38,614 nucleotides of DNA from Oscillatoriaceae cyanobacterium M33_DOE_052 (GTDB lineage: Bacteria; Cyanobacteriota; Cyanobacteriia; Cyanobacteriales; Laspinemataceae). The translations under genes were made by a program, and so were the position numbers. Below, in pieces: positions 25,293 to 34,998 of this stretch. The notes below the pieces were generated by a model. The model had not been told where the DNA came from. It saw nothing but the letters and a program-made list of their open reading frames with translations, and did no database searches. Location: NCBI GenBank assembly GCA_015296065.1, contig DVDU01000083.1, forward strand, positions 1-38,614, given 5' to 3'. Each line of letters starts with the position of its first letter. Position 1 is the first letter of the stretch.

Positions 25293-25424
25293 CGTCACTT
25301 GTCATGGGTCATGGGTCATGGGTTATGGGTCATTTGTCCTTAGTCATTTGTCCTGAGTCCTTTGGTAGGGGCAAGAAAGGGAATCGCCCGTACAAGTGAC
25401 AAGGGACAAGGGACAAAGGACAAT
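25293..25424. repeat. Heptanucleotide repeat cluster with inverted halves
   Basis: The left half is GTCATGGGTCATGGG and GTCATTTGTCCT units (25293-25360); the right half is the inverted form ACAAGGGACAAGGGACAAAGG (25393-25424). Between them lies GGTAGGGGCAAG...CGCCCGTAC. It separates the giant kinase gene from its downstream neighbour and could fold as a long imperfect hairpin in the transcript. Confidence 0.7.
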
Positions 25425-25432
25425 CAGTATAG

Positions 25433-28400
25433 TTACTTCTGCTTGAGGACCATAATGGTGATATCGTCAAATACCTTTTGGTCGCCGATGTGCTGTAGCA
25501 AGTCATTAATGGCCACCTGACGGATGTCCGGCGCTGAAGATTGCCAGTGGCGCTCTACCACCTGGCACAGGCGCTCTAACCCATACTGCACCCCGTCGAT
25601 GTTTTCCGCTTCGGTAATACCATCAGTATAAAGCACCACCACATCTCCTGGATTGAGGACAATCTCGGTTTGGCTGATGAAATCGGCTATTTCCACATCC
25701 AAACCAATGGGGAAGCCCAAATCGATGGTATCAATCAGCTCTAGCTCGCCGCCAGAGCGGACAACGATGATTTCTTCGTGCTGACCACTGACCCTGAGAA
25801 CCCCAGCATTGTAATCTAATAAGCAGAGGGTGAGGTTTTTATCGGTTTTCATCCGCCCCACGTTATCGTAAATCGTGCGGTTGATGGTACTCAGGAATTT
25901 GACATAATCGGTTTCGTTGTTTGCCAGCAAGGTGCGCACGGCAGTTTGGGTCATAATCATCAGCATTCCGCTTTCCAGACCGTGGCCGGTCACGTCGCCA
26001 ATGCCGATTTTCACCCGTCCATCGTAGTTTAATACATCGTAGTAGTCGCCGCCGACTTCCGAAGCGGGTTCCATAAACCCGGCAATCTCCAAACCCGGAA
26101 TGGCGCTGAGTTCCGCTTCGTCGGGTAAAATCATCTGCTGCAGGCGGCGGGTGACATCTAACTCGGCGCTCATGCGCAGGTTTTCCGCTTGCAGCATTTG
26201 GTTGAGGATGGTGATTTCCTGGTTGGCGGCGGCGAGTTGAGCGGTGCGCTCTTCTACTTTTTGCGCCAAGGTGCGGTACAAAAGGGCATTTTCCACGGAG
26301 ATGGCGGCTTGGGAAGATAGAATGCGCAGGACTTCCAGCCGATCGGAGGTAAAGGCACTGGTAGCGAGATTGTTTTCCAGGTAGAGAATGCCTAGGAGCT
26401 GGCCGCCGTTGAGAATAGGGTATGACAAGACTGATTTGGCTTGGGTTCGGGTGATGTAAGCATCGGTGGCAAAGAGACCCTCTTGGGTGGCATCGTTCAG
26501 TACCACATCGGTGCGGGTGCGGGCCGTATAATTAATGATGGCTACCGGGAGATTGGGGTTGTTGGCCACGGGAATCGCTTGCAGCACTTCGATTTCCCCC
26601 GAGGCAGTTCCCGCCGCTTCTATGGTCAACCGGCCATTATCCGAGAGGATGAGGAAGCCTGTTTCGGCTCCGGCATTTTCAATCGCCAACTGCATCAATT
26701 TACTCAGCAATTTCTCCAGGACAATTTCCCCAGAGATAGCGCTGGTAGCTTTCAGGATAGTGGCAAAGTCCAGAGCCGAGCCAGAGCCAGTCCCAGTAGT
26801 GGAGGTGATGTTGGGGGTGATGCCAGTTTTGCTGGTGGCTGATCCGAGAAACTGGGGATATTTTTGCTCTAGGTGTTGGACTTTGGCCGTGGCCCCCCAC
26901 TGCTGGTAGGTGTAGTGAGCATCTTGCAGGTAGTGGCGAGCGATGTGGGTTTGATGGCGCCAGAGGTAAAAGCGACCCGCGAGTTCATAGGCGAGGGCTT
27001 CTTCGTTGAGAAATTCGTTTTCTCGCGCCCCGTTAATGGCGGCGTCGTAATATTCCCGGGCATCTTTATAGTTGCCCTGCACTCGGCATAGCTCTGCTGC
27101 TACCAGGTCATATTTATGCTGGTAGTTCATGGGGGCATGATGCGCCCACAGTTGCATTTTTTCCTGGTTGGCAGTGACTTTCTCCTGGATGACAGCTTGC
27201 TCAGTTTCGGAAGCATCGGCAAAGACGGCAAGACGGGTGAGGGAATCGTAAAAATAGAAACCCGCTACCGAGGGTGTAGCCAGCATGGCATCGAGATAAT
27301 TGGCTGCTATGTCTGCATTAGCTATGGCCTGCTGATAGTTGTCAAACAGATAGGCTAAGATAAATTTGTGTAAATGTAAATCACCGATGCCATATCGGTC
27401 GTGTGTTTCAACCATGTTTGGCATCATCGCCACTTCGTCGTAGGCTGCACCCGCTAATATCCAGGCATTTTCTGGGCTGCCCATCAAATTTAACACTACT
27501 TGCCAATAGCGATTTTGATAACTGAGGATGAGGCTTTGTTTAATTTGAGATATACCTTGGCTGTATTTGGCCATTTCTTCGGCGACTAATGCCAGTTTTT
27601 TACCTGCCCAGTATAGGTAAGATGCGTATCCGTAAGCATTAAAAGCAGCAAATAGTAAATCTCCCGTTGCTAGGCCACTTTGATATCCCTCTAAAAAAGG
27701 CTTTAAAGTTTTTTCTATGTGTCCTTGCCAATGAATGCTGAAATAATAAGCTAAAAAGAAGACCGCCGATTTAATTTTTTTGATATTTGATTTTTCTAGT
27801 AAATTTAAAGCTAGGTGGGCAAATTTATACCCAGAATCGATATCAAAGACAACACCGCACAAAACAATCCCGTAAGAGCCATATCCTTGGGCGGATAGAG
27901 GGGTGTTGCCATATTTGATGGATAAATTGACCATTTGCAAGGCGCAAAGGGTGAAGAGTCCGGGGTTGCCGTCATAAGCTGGGTGGATGACATCAAAGAG
28001 CAAATCCATTGCGGCGATTTTTTCTGGGTCTGTCATCTCTGGGAGATGGATTAAATCTTCGATGCGCTGACCAGCCCAGGCGGCTTGTGTTTCGCCGATC
28101 GCCTGTCCGATGTCGGCTGGGGTGGGATTTTCTGGTAAATTTATGCCTAACTGGGATAAAATCTCTAGGCCAGTTCTGATGGCGGCTGATAGTTGGTGCT
28201 GGTTGGCATAACCAAGGACGCTTACTCGGTAGATTCTGACTTTATCCAGCACGGTTTTAGCCTGACTGCGCACTACCGCCGCCAATTCCTCCATCTGCTG
28301 AAAATGGCCGCTGAGGTAGGCGGCTTCCGCTGCCTCGACGTGGAGTGAGAGGGTTAAGTCATACTGGCTATCCCAGCTATCTGGGCTTAACAAGCTGAAG

Positions 28401-30745
28401 CCTGTTTGCAGGTAATTGAAGGCGGGTTGATAGGCGGCGGAGGCTTTGGCTTTTTTGCCTGCTTTGAGGTTGAGTTGTGCCAGGTCTTCTGCCTCAGTTT
28501 GATGCTGAATTTGGCTCCTGCCTTGGTTGAGCTGGTTAACGATATCGAAGATTTTCTGGTCCGGCTTTTCAGCAGGGGTGTTTTGTCGCAGCAGGCAACC
28601 TACTTGCCAGTGTAGGGCTGGTTTGTCGGTGGCATTGATCAAGGAGTAGGCGGCTTGCTGGATGCGATCGTGCGCAAACTTGTATTCTACCGTCACTGCC
28701 TCTGCTAACCCCTGCACCTCCATTGCCATCAGCTTGTAAGTATCGCTCAGAGGTAAAATCAGCCCTGCAGTAGCTGCTGGCCAGAGGTCTGCTGCCGTTT
28801 TCTCCGGCGTAGTTTCCGATACAATGGCTAAGGTCTGAAGGTCAAATTGGTTGCCAATACAAGCCGCTAGTTGCAACAGTTTTTGGGTCTCGGCGCCCAA
28901 TTTTTGCACCTTGCCCGCCATCAATTCCACTACATTATCCGTGATGTTCCGGGCTTGAATTTGCGCCAAATCCCACACCCACCGGAGTTCTTGAGCCTCA
29001 AAATTGAGGAGATTTTCGCTATATAAGGACTTCAAAAACTCATTGATGAAAAAGGGATTACCATTGGTTTTGCTAAGAACCAATTCGGCCAGCGGTGCGG
29101 CAGTTTCCCCAGAGTCGTGGAAAGAATCAACAATCAACTGATTAACATTAGCCAAATCCAAAGGTGCCAAGGTAATTTGATTCACCACGGTGCCGCTTTG
29201 GCGAATCTCATCCAAAGTCAGCATCAAAGGGTGAGCCAAGCTGACTTCATTATCTCGATAAGCACCGATGAGAAACAGATGTTTAGTATCCGCTGCCGCC
29301 ATCAACAGTGCGATTAATTGTAAAGACGCATTATCAGACCACTGCAAATCGTCGAGAAAGACGACCAGGGGATGTTCGGCTATGGTAAAAACTTTGATAA
29401 AACTTTGAAAGACCAAGTTAAACCGATTTTGGGCTTCGGCGGGGGCAAGGTCAGGGACTGGTGGTTGAGAACCGATAATCAGTTCTAATTCGGGGATGAC
29501 ATCGATCATCACTTGACCATTATCCCCAAGGGCGGCGAGGATTTGGCTGCGCCAAGCCGCGATTTGAGTTTCGCTTTCTGTGAGCAACTGGCCGACTAGC
29601 CCACTAAAGGCTTGTACCAGGGAGCTGTAGGGAATGTCCCGCTGGTATTGGTCAAATTTGCCAGAAATGAAATAGCCCCGCTGCTCGGTGATGGGTTTGT
29701 AAACTTCCTGAACTAAGGCGGACTTACCAATCCCGGAATAACCAGCAATGAGCATCATTTCTGCCCTGGCAGAGCTGGTTTCGCTGTTACTGTTGAGGCG
29801 AGCGAAGGCGGCGAGCAAGGTGGCAATTTCCGATTCTCTACCGTACAGTTTTTGGGAGATGTGGAAGCGGTCAGAAATATCCTGCTGTGCCAGAGGGAAG
29901 GGGTGAATCTGTCCTTGAGCTTCCCACTGACGCTGGCATTCTGCCAAATCTGCCTTGAATCCAAATGCTGATTGATAGCGCTCTTCGGCGTTTTTAGCCA
30001 TCAGTTTGATGACGATTTCCGAGAGAGTCTGGGGAATTTCGGGGTTGATGAGGTGGGGTGGGGTGGGTTGTTTGGCGATGTGGGAATGCACTAATTCCAT
30101 TGCATCGTCAGTTGGGAAGGGTAGCTGCCCTGTGAGCAATTCGTAAAAAGTGACGCCGAGGGAGTAGAAATCAGTGCGGTAGTCAATAGCGCGGTTCATC
30201 CTACCGGTTTGTTCCGGGGAGATGTAAGCCAGGGTGCCTTCTAATACGTTGGGGTGGCGCAGGGTTTGATTTTCTTTGTCCAGAGCCGTGGAAATACCGA
30301 AATCAATTAGTTTGACTTGGCCGGTTTGGGGGTTGAAAACGATGTTAGAGGGGTTGATATCTTTGTGGATGATATGGCGCAGATGTATTTTACCGAGGCT
30401 ATCTGCTACTTGGATGGCTACAGACCAAAAGGCGCTCACAGTTAGTCGCTTCTTGGTCGGGAGTAACTGTTTGAGGGATTCGCCGCCAAAGTCTTCCAGG
30501 ATAATTGCCCAGCGATCGCGATCGCTGTAAAAGCTGTATGCCTCCACCACCCCCAGCGGGCTCAAACTCCGGGTCATTTCATATTCCCGCTTAAACCAAG
30601 CAATTTTTTCCGGCGGTGGATAGGCTTGCTTGAGCATTTTCACGATCACCGCTTGTTCTGGATCTAACCTCTTCCCCCGATAAATTAATGAATTGGTGCT
30701 TTCATATATTTGTTCATTGATTTGGTATCCAGGGATGAGCAGCAT
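25433..30745 (-). CDS. Giant Ser/Thr kinase-AAA ATPase-GAF-SpoIIE phosphatase
   Basis: A 1770-residue multidomain regulator. Residues 1-280 form a Hanks-type kinase with VIVK Lys36, catalytic HKDINPSN (127-134; Lys replaces the usual Arg of HRD), DFG (148-150) and SPE (176-178). Residues about 305-600 form an AAA_16 ATPase with Walker A GYSGIGKSA (345-353) and Walker B VVFLDDLQWSD. A long helical, TPR-like region reaches about 1300. A GAF domain (about 1330-1490) and coiled coil lead into a SpoIIE phosphatase (about 1540-1770) with SEVGGDYYDV, GDVTGHG and YTDGITEAEN. Most cyanobacterial relatives end in a histidine kinase; this one ends in a phosphatase, so it may both phosphorylate and dephosphorylate partners. 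AAGGAG lies 10 nt before the ATG. The DUF6272-like gene follows. Confidence 0.93.
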   Translation of the reverse strand: MLLIPGYQINEQIYESTNSLIYRGKRLDPEQAVIVKMLKQAYPPPEKIAWFKREYEMTRSLSPLGVVEAYSFYSDRDRWAIILEDFGGESLKQLLPTKKRLTVSAFWSVAIQVADSLGKIHLRHIIHKDINPSNIVFNPQTGQVKLIDFGISTALDKENQTLRHPNVLEGTLAYISPEQTGRMNRAIDYRTDFYSLGVTFYELLTGQLPFPTDDAMELVHSHIAKQPTPPHLINPEIPQTLSEIVIKLMAKNAEERYQSAFGFKADLAECQRQWEAQGQIHPFPLAQQDISDRFHISQKLYGRESEIATLLAAFARLNSNSETSSARAEMMLIAGYSGIGKSALVQEVYKPITEQRGYFISGKFDQYQRDIPYSSLVQAFSGLVGQLLTESETQIAAWRSQILAALGDNGQVMIDVIPELELIIGSQPPVPDLAPAEAQNRFNLVFQSFIKVFTIAEHPLVVFLDDLQWSDNASLQLIALLMAAADTKHLFLIGAYRDNEVSLAHPLMLTLDEIRQSGTVVNQITLAPLDLANVNQLIVDSFHDSGETAAPLAELVLSKTNGNPFFINEFLKSLYSENLLNFEAQELRWVWDLAQIQARNITDNVVELMAGKVQKLGAETQKLLQLAACIGNQFDLQTLAIVSETTPEKTAADLWPAATAGLILPLSDTYKLMAMEVQGLAEAVTVEYKFAHDRIQQAAYSLINATDKPALHWQVGCLLRQNTPAEKPDQKIFDIVNQLNQGRSQIQHQTEAEDLAQLNLKAGKKAKASAAYQPAFNYLQTGFSLLSPDSWDSQYDLTLSLHVEAAEAAYLSGHFQQMEELAAVVRSQAKTVLDKVRIYRVSVLGYANQHQLSAAIRTGLEILSQLGINLPENPTPADIGQAIGETQAAWAGQRIEDLIHLPEMTDPEKIAAMDLLFDVIHPAYDGNPGLFTLCALQMVNLSIKYGNTPLSAQGYGSYGIVLCGVVFDIDSGYKFAHLALNLLEKSNIKKIKSAVFFLAYYFSIHWQGHIEKTLKPFLEGYQSGLATGDLLFAAFNAYGYASYLYWAGKKLALVAEEMAKYSQGISQIKQSLILSYQNRYWQVVLNLMGSPENAWILAGAAYDEVAMMPNMVETHDRYGIGDLHLHKFILAYLFDNYQQAIANADIAANYLDAMLATPSVAGFYFYDSLTRLAVFADASETEQAVIQEKVTANQEKMQLWAHHAPMNYQHKYDLVAAELCRVQGNYKDAREYYDAAINGARENEFLNEEALAYELAGRFYLWRHQTHIARHYLQDAHYTYQQWGATAKVQHLEQKYPQFLGSATSKTGITPNITSTTGTGSGSALDFATILKATSAISGEIVLEKLLSKLMQLAIENAGAETGFLILSDNGRLTIEAAGTASGEIEVLQAIPVANNPNLPVAIINYTARTRTDVVLNDATQEGLFATDAYITRTQAKSVLSYPILNGGQLLGILYLENNLATSAFTSDRLEVLRILSSQAAISVENALLYRTLAQKVEERTAQLAAANQEITILNQMLQAENLRMSAELDVTRRLQQMILPDEAELSAIPGLEIAGFMEPASEVGGDYYDVLNYDGRVKIGIGDVTGHGLESGMLMIMTQTAVRTLLANNETDYVKFLSTINRTIYDNVGRMKTDKNLTLCLLDYNAGVLRVSGQHEEIIVVRSGGELELIDTIDLGFPIGLDVEIADFISQTEIVLNPGDVVVLYTDGITEAENIDGVQYGLERLCQVVERHWQSSAPDIRQVAINDLLQHIGDQKVFDDITIMVLKQK

Positions 30746-30926
30746 TTGTAATTAGCTCCTTCGGGTAAGGGAAAAAAGATATGTTTTCAATTGTTCCTGT
30801 TGATGCGAACAGATAGTTTATTGTGACATTTTCCATCTTGTTGCTGATCCCGATCGCCTAATTTCTCTGACTCAGCGCATCAAAAGCAAGATAAATTATC
30901 CTGTCCTAAAGCAGGGAACATATATT

Positions 30927-32009
30927 TTATCCCAATCCGTAAAAACGCGAGGGGTTGTCCCAAAGAATTTTTTGCACGGTTTTCGGGGATAGGCGGTCTT
31001 CCAGGGCGACAACTTCCCCAAGGATATTGGGTCGGTGGTCGATATGGGGGAAGTCGGAACCGACAATCAAATTATCCACTCCAATATAATCGATTATCTC
31101 CTGCAGGTAAGGCTCTTTTGGCTCCAAGGAGATAAAACACTGGCGGCGGAAATACTCTGACGGCTTCATTTTCACATTATCTTGTACTTCCCAGGCTAAC
31201 TGCTCGTACTCCTCATCCAGACGCCACAACCAATATGGCAGCCAACCACACCCAGACTCCAGAAACCCTACCCGCAGTTGCGGGTGACGTTCTAACACCC
31301 CGCCTTCAATCAAAGCCAGCAGGGCCATCATCATTTCCAGAGGATGAGAACAGGCGTGGAGAGCAAAGCGGGTGTGAAACCGGTCCGCACCAGCGGTAGG
31401 CAACCGAGAATGACTCCCCTCGTGGATGCTCACCGCGACGCCGAGACGCTCGCACTCACTCCAAAATGGCTCATAGGCGGGGTCAGAAAGCAATCTCCCT
31501 TTGGTGGGGTTGGGGCGCAAAAACACCGCTTTCCAACCAAACTCCGCTAGGCGTTGCAATTCTGGCACCATATCTGCAGGTTCGTGGAGATTGATGGCTC
31601 CCACCCCTCGGAAGATTTGGGGCTCGTACTGACAAAAGTCTCGCAACCAGTTATTATAAGCGCGAGTCAAGGCACCAGCTAATTGGGAATCCATTTTATC
31701 TACGGCAAACAGCCACAGACCCATTGTGGGATAGAGAAAAGAGATATCAATTCCCATCTTTTTTACGGCTTTAAGCTGGGATTCGGGGTCGTAACGGTAG
31801 ATGCCATAGCTATTGTAGTCTCGCAGGATGACTTTTCGCCCTTCTTCCGCCAGAGCCTCGGAGATTTGGGAATAAATTTTCTCCCCGTCGATTTCCAGCC
31901 GCTGGCTCGGACCGCGCTGCTTAAAAGCTGGTTCCAGGTAGGTTTCCCACATCTCTATCGGTTCGAGAACGTGGCAATCGGCATCAATAATTTTATATCC
32001 GTTCAACAT
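30927..32009 (-). CDS. Amidohydrolase-family (PF04909-like) metal-dependent hydrolase
   Basis: A 360-residue TIM-barrel hydrolase or decarboxylase of the amidohydrolase_2 group. Family metal and catalytic positions are seen in KIIDADCHVLEP (6-17), SIHEGSH in the middle and GSDFPHIDH near the C-terminus, followed by KILWDNPSRFYGL. I chose the ATG at 32009, with AGGA 6 nt upstream, which avoids overlap with the YcaO gene; an upstream in-frame start at 32120 would translate into that gene's 3' end. It follows the cyclodehydratase gene by 53 nt and is probably in the same operon. It could be a tailoring or leader-processing enzyme of the RiPP pathway, as an amidohydrolase is in bottromycin biosynthesis, or an unrelated enzyme. 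Confidence 0.88.
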   Translation of the reverse strand: MLNGYKIIDADCHVLEPIEMWETYLEPAFKQRGPSQRLEIDGEKIYSQISEALAEEGRKVILRDYNSYGIYRYDPESQLKAVKKMGIDISFLYPTMGLWLFAVDKMDSQLAGALTRAYNNWLRDFCQYEPQIFRGVGAINLHEPADMVPELQRLAEFGWKAVFLRPNPTKGRLLSDPAYEPFWSECERLGVAVSIHEGSHSRLPTAGADRFHTRFALHACSHPLEMMMALLALIEGGVLERHPQLRVGFLESGCGWLPYWLWRLDEEYEQLAWEVQDNVKMKPSEYFRRQCFISLEPKEPYLQEIIDYIGVDNLIVGSDFPHIDHRPNILGEVVALEDRLSPKTVQKILWDNPSRFYGLG

Positions 32010-32062
32010 AGTAAATCCTGATTGAATTTTTCCTCCTCCTTGCCTCCTCTGGCGTCTCCAGG

Positions 32063-34321
32063 TTAGAAAAAAGCCGGTAGGGGATTTAACTGGTCTTCCG
32101 TGAGGGGTTGGGGGAGCCACCCCATCTGCACGGGGACATCGTAGAGGCGACCAGGCGCAAATCGGGGCCAGAAATGCCGCAAACCGGGGACAATCACTTT
32201 AACTGTCTCTAGGTCGAGGTCGGGTCTGGTTTGATTGACCACTAGGGTGGTCATTCCTTTTTTTTGCAGAATTTCCGCACCCATCATCACGTCAGTGTAA
32301 ATATCATCGCTGCTGGTTTGGGGATAGTCACGGGCAGTTTTGGGGGTGGCGGTTGGGTCGGGGAGGAGATAGGGGTGATGGGCGCAGGTGGCGGTGTGCC
32401 ACCATTGGAGGGCCTCGGGGTCACGATCGCGGTAGGCGCGATCGACCGGGATGATGCCAAAAAATGCCGCAGGTAAGGACTGATTTAGTTCGGTGAGCGA
32501 TCGCAGGAGGGCGATGCGGGGGTCAAAGTGTGCCCCAAACCCCAGCAAGATATTCTCAGTGGCGGTATCTTGACGGCGAGAAATAGCGACGAAAGCAGGG
32601 ATATTTAAATCGCTAGTAATATCCAGCACCCAGAGGTCCCGCCGCAGCTTTTGGTAATAGGTGTAGATTTCCTGAAAGTAGGGCTCATCAAAGCTGGCCA
32701 AATCCACAGCGGGTTTGTGCAAACGATTGTACCACCAAATAGCGATGCTGTCTCGCTCTACCAGTTCCATCAAACCCTGTAAAATAGCTTCTTCCAGATT
32801 GCTCCCAGCGGCGCAACCATTGCTATCAGCCCGAGCGAACCGGGCTTGATGCTGTTGGGCATAACCAGAATAGCAGTAGGCAGTAGGCACATAGTGGCAC
32901 TCCCCCGATGTCAAAGACCGGGCTGGAGTCCATTCGATTTCGGCGTTTTCATCGAAGGGATCGGGTATCCAATCAAACCTGAACGAGCCGCTGTTAAATG
33001 GCTTCCGGTTGGCCAACTGGCTGGGGCTGAACAGCATACAGGCGTTGGGGTGAATTGCGGTTTTTAAGTCTGGAAACCGGGCTTTGATGCGGGCTTCATC
33101 TCCTTGAAAGATGGCAGCATAGCGCTCCAGAGCTTCACACAGAGCGCTAACTTTGGCCTGAGCGTCACTTTTCCCTTTGCCGTAGGCTTCGGTGCGGAGA
33201 TTTTCTTGCAGTGCCTCCAGGTTATCAATTGCCTCCAGGGAAGCGTAACCGGCCCGATAAGATGGCGTCAATCCCGTTTCCCCTTCCCAGGTAGAGGTGC
33301 GTTGTAAAACGCCGACAATACCGGTGATGGGGCTGATGTGATGTTCTAATTTTTTGAAGGTTTGTTCGGGGGAGAGGCTGCGGTGGCCGCCGTCCTGGGT
33401 AAAATATTTGGGCCGACTGGAGAGAACCAGAGGCGTTGAGTGAAGGTTTGACACCGCCGAAGCATTACCGCAGCAAGCACATTGGGGACGCCGGACTAAG
33501 CGGTGGTGGCGTTGCTCCCAGGATATAGTGTTCACAGTCAGGATATTGCCCGCCAGGGTTTTACTGTGGGTGCCTGCAATCCATTTGGCGGTTTCAGTGG
33601 CGGCGATCGCTCCTGCAGTAGTTCGAGTAGATGACAACGCAGCGATGCTGGTAGGGATTGGGTTGCGGGTGTTTTGTTGCCCAAGGATATAGCGGTCTAG
33701 TTTACGGTGTCCCCGCAGTCGCTGCGCCAAACATTCCCAGCATCCGGTTTCACCAGGGATAAATAGCGGACCAATCCAGACCTCAATGCCTGTGGGTTTC
33801 ACCAGCATCCAGCTACTGCCCTGCTCCCGACGGCGCCAACATTCGCGATTATACGCTTCCAGACCCGCTTGGAGGTAATCGTCTGTTAGCACTACCGAGA
33901 AGTCGCCTTTCTCACCTAGTTTCACTCCCAAAGATGTGAGGAGAGTTTGGAACGGTTCTGGGTCAATATTACCCCAAGTTAGCACAGAAACCGTCACATT
34001 CTCCAGACATTTGGCCGCCATTTCTGGAGTTGTTCCCAGCATCTGCCAAAATGCTGCCGCATCTGAAGGCATAGAGGTGCTGCCATCGATAATATAGCCT
34101 TTGGTTTCCAGGCGATCGAGTAGATAATAGACTTCTTCCGCCGATACTTTTTCCTGCAATATATCGATAATTTCTCCTACCCCGTGCTTACCATCCAGAA
34201 GCGGAGCAACGTAGATGTAAGCCTCGCCCATTAACAAAAATTGCTCCGTTTCTGAAATTAAAAACACTCCTTCCGTCACTATTTCACAACGAAAGCAATG
34301 CTTAAACATCGGGTTTTTCAT
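32063..34321 (-). CDS. Fused RRE-zinc-YcaO cyclodehydratase (TOMM/azoline-forming)
   Basis: A 752-residue enzyme (ATG 34321; a TTG at 34327 adds two residues). The N-terminal 80 residues look like a PqqD-like RiPP recognition element (VFLISETEQFLLMGEAYIYV, then LDGKHGVGEIIDIL). The middle ThiF-like region has paired CxxC motifs for structural zinc (CWEC 196-199, CACC 283-286; numbering from the TTG). The YcaO domain (about 330-754) has both ATP/Mg motifs, ALCEALERY (395-403) and LMELVERDS (519-527). It ends NPLPAFF, a proline-containing tail like the C-terminal PxPxP motif of azoline-forming YcaO enzymes. Layout and length resemble PatD/TruD. It should convert Cys, Ser or Thr of a precursor to azolines. 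Two precursor-like genes lie just upstream. Confidence 0.92.
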   Translation of the reverse strand: MKNPMFKHCFRCEIVTEGVFLISETEQFLLMGEAYIYVAPLLDGKHGVGEIIDILQEKVSAEEVYYLLDRLETKGYIIDGSTSMPSDAAAFWQMLGTTPEMAAKCLENVTVSVLTWGNIDPEPFQTLLTSLGVKLGEKGDFSVVLTDDYLQAGLEAYNRECWRRREQGSSWMLVKPTGIEVWIGPLFIPGETGCWECLAQRLRGHRKLDRYILGQQNTRNPIPTSIAALSSTRTTAGAIAATETAKWIAGTHSKTLAGNILTVNTISWEQRHHRLVRRPQCACCGNASAVSNLHSTPLVLSSRPKYFTQDGGHRSLSPEQTFKKLEHHISPITGIVGVLQRTSTWEGETGLTPSYRAGYASLEAIDNLEALQENLRTEAYGKGKSDAQAKVSALCEALERYAAIFQGDEARIKARFPDLKTAIHPNACMLFSPSQLANRKPFNSGSFRFDWIPDPFDENAEIEWTPARSLTSGECHYVPTAYCYSGYAQQHQARFARADSNGCAAGSNLEEAILQGLMELVERDSIAIWWYNRLHKPAVDLASFDEPYFQEIYTYYQKLRRDLWVLDITSDLNIPAFVAISRRQDTATENILLGFGAHFDPRIALLRSLTELNQSLPAAFFGIIPVDRAYRDRDPEALQWWHTATCAHHPYLLPDPTATPKTARDYPQTSSDDIYTDVMMGAEILQKKGMTTLVVNQTRPDLDLETVKVIVPGLRHFWPRFAPGRLYDVPVQMGWLPQPLTEDQLNPLPAFF

Positions 34322-34534
34322 GGCCAATTAATTAGCGGATTATTGTTAATTCAAATAAATAATAATTTTATTTAAATAATAATAATTGGATTTTATTTAC
34401 ATTATTGGTGGTTTATATAACATCTCAAAAATCAAGACAAATTTTCATCACATTAGATTAATTAACACATCTAAATGTATATAATCGCTAGCTTTCTAGA
34501 TTAATTATCTAAAAAGCTAGGCAATTGGAAAAGT
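34322..34534. promoter_or_regulatory. AT-rich spacer with hairpin between precursor and YcaO genes
   Basis: This 213-bp spacer is very AT-rich. A stem-loop lies at 34488-34520: CTAGCTTT pairs with AAAGCTAG, then one mismatch, then TAGA pairs with TCTA around a 7-nt loop. It starts 14 nt after the stop codon of the second precursor gene. Such a partial terminator would give high precursor and lower enzyme expression, as is common in RiPP operons (inference). A separate promoter for the YcaO gene in the AT-rich part is also possible. Confidence 0.5.
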
Positions 34535-34876
34535 TTAGCACACCCTCAAAACCCCATACAATCCATCTTGGATAGCATAGGTATAGAGTTGTTCCTCACT
34601 TAAACCTAAATGTCCTTGCCGGAAACTATCGGGCAAAGGAGGAAGCGCCAAGAAACCCTCTTCTGAATTAGGATCATTCACATACCTGAGAATTGTCTGG
34701 CAAGATTCTACTAACTCGGCAGGATATTGATTGCTGCGAGCTGCTGCTACCTCAGTAATGGTTTGGCGTGGGTCTTTATTCAACGGGCGCAAAAATTGGC
34801 TCTCTTCCCGACTCCAAGCATATGCAAAAACACGAGCCCAGGCATCTCTTAACTCTTCAGGAGGTAGTGTTGCCAT
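34535..34876 (-). CDS. Probable NHLP-like RiPP precursor peptide, C-terminal Cys
   Basis: A 113-residue peptide, paralogous to the one encoded at 34999. The leader contains DAWARVFAYAW (11-21) and NKDPRQTI, recalling the nitrile-hydratase-alpha-like (NHLP) leader (Aw.D..F...LL.DP), and LPPLPD (78-83) followed by LSEEQL (92-97), recalling the leader's C-terminal portion. There is no GG cleavage motif. The tail is DGLYGVLRVC, ending in Cys. A C-terminal Cys would be a natural substrate for azoline formation by the downstream YcaO enzyme. AAAGG lies about 8 nt before the ATG. An alternative is that these are conserved partner proteins rather than precursors. Confidence 0.62.
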   Translation of the reverse strand: MATLPPEELRDAWARVFAYAWSREESQFLRPLNKDPRQTITEVAAARSNQYPAELVESCQTILRYVNDPNSEEGFLALPPLPDSFRQGHLGLSEEQLYTYAIQDGLYGVLRVC

Positions 34877-34924
34877 AATTTACCTTTTTGGTTGTGATGT
34901 ATGTATCTATTTATCCAGAAAAGT

Positions 34925-34997
34925 AGTCATTGGTCATTGGTCATTGGTCATTTGTTCTGTAACCAGTGACAAGTGACAAAGGACAAATAACCAATGA
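34925..34997. repeat. Heptad repeat cluster between the two precursor genes
   Basis: Tandem GTCATTG units (34925-34955) are followed, after a short spacer, by GACAAGT/GACAAAG/AATGAC units on the same strand that are their inverted form. The cluster fills the 122-bp gap between the two paralogous precursor genes and could fold into a hairpin or serve recombination between the paralogues. Confidence 0.7.
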
Positions 34998-34998
34998 C

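Noticed and set aside
26441-26842. Plus-strand open frames inside the giant kinase/phosphatase gene
   Set aside because: They are antisense to a clearly coding region and show no independent gene signals.
32010-32120. Upstream extension of the amidohydrolase into the YcaO gene
   Set aside because: The added residues are antisense-like filler (PPTPHGRP) overlapping the YcaO 3' end; ATG 32009 with AGGA is better.
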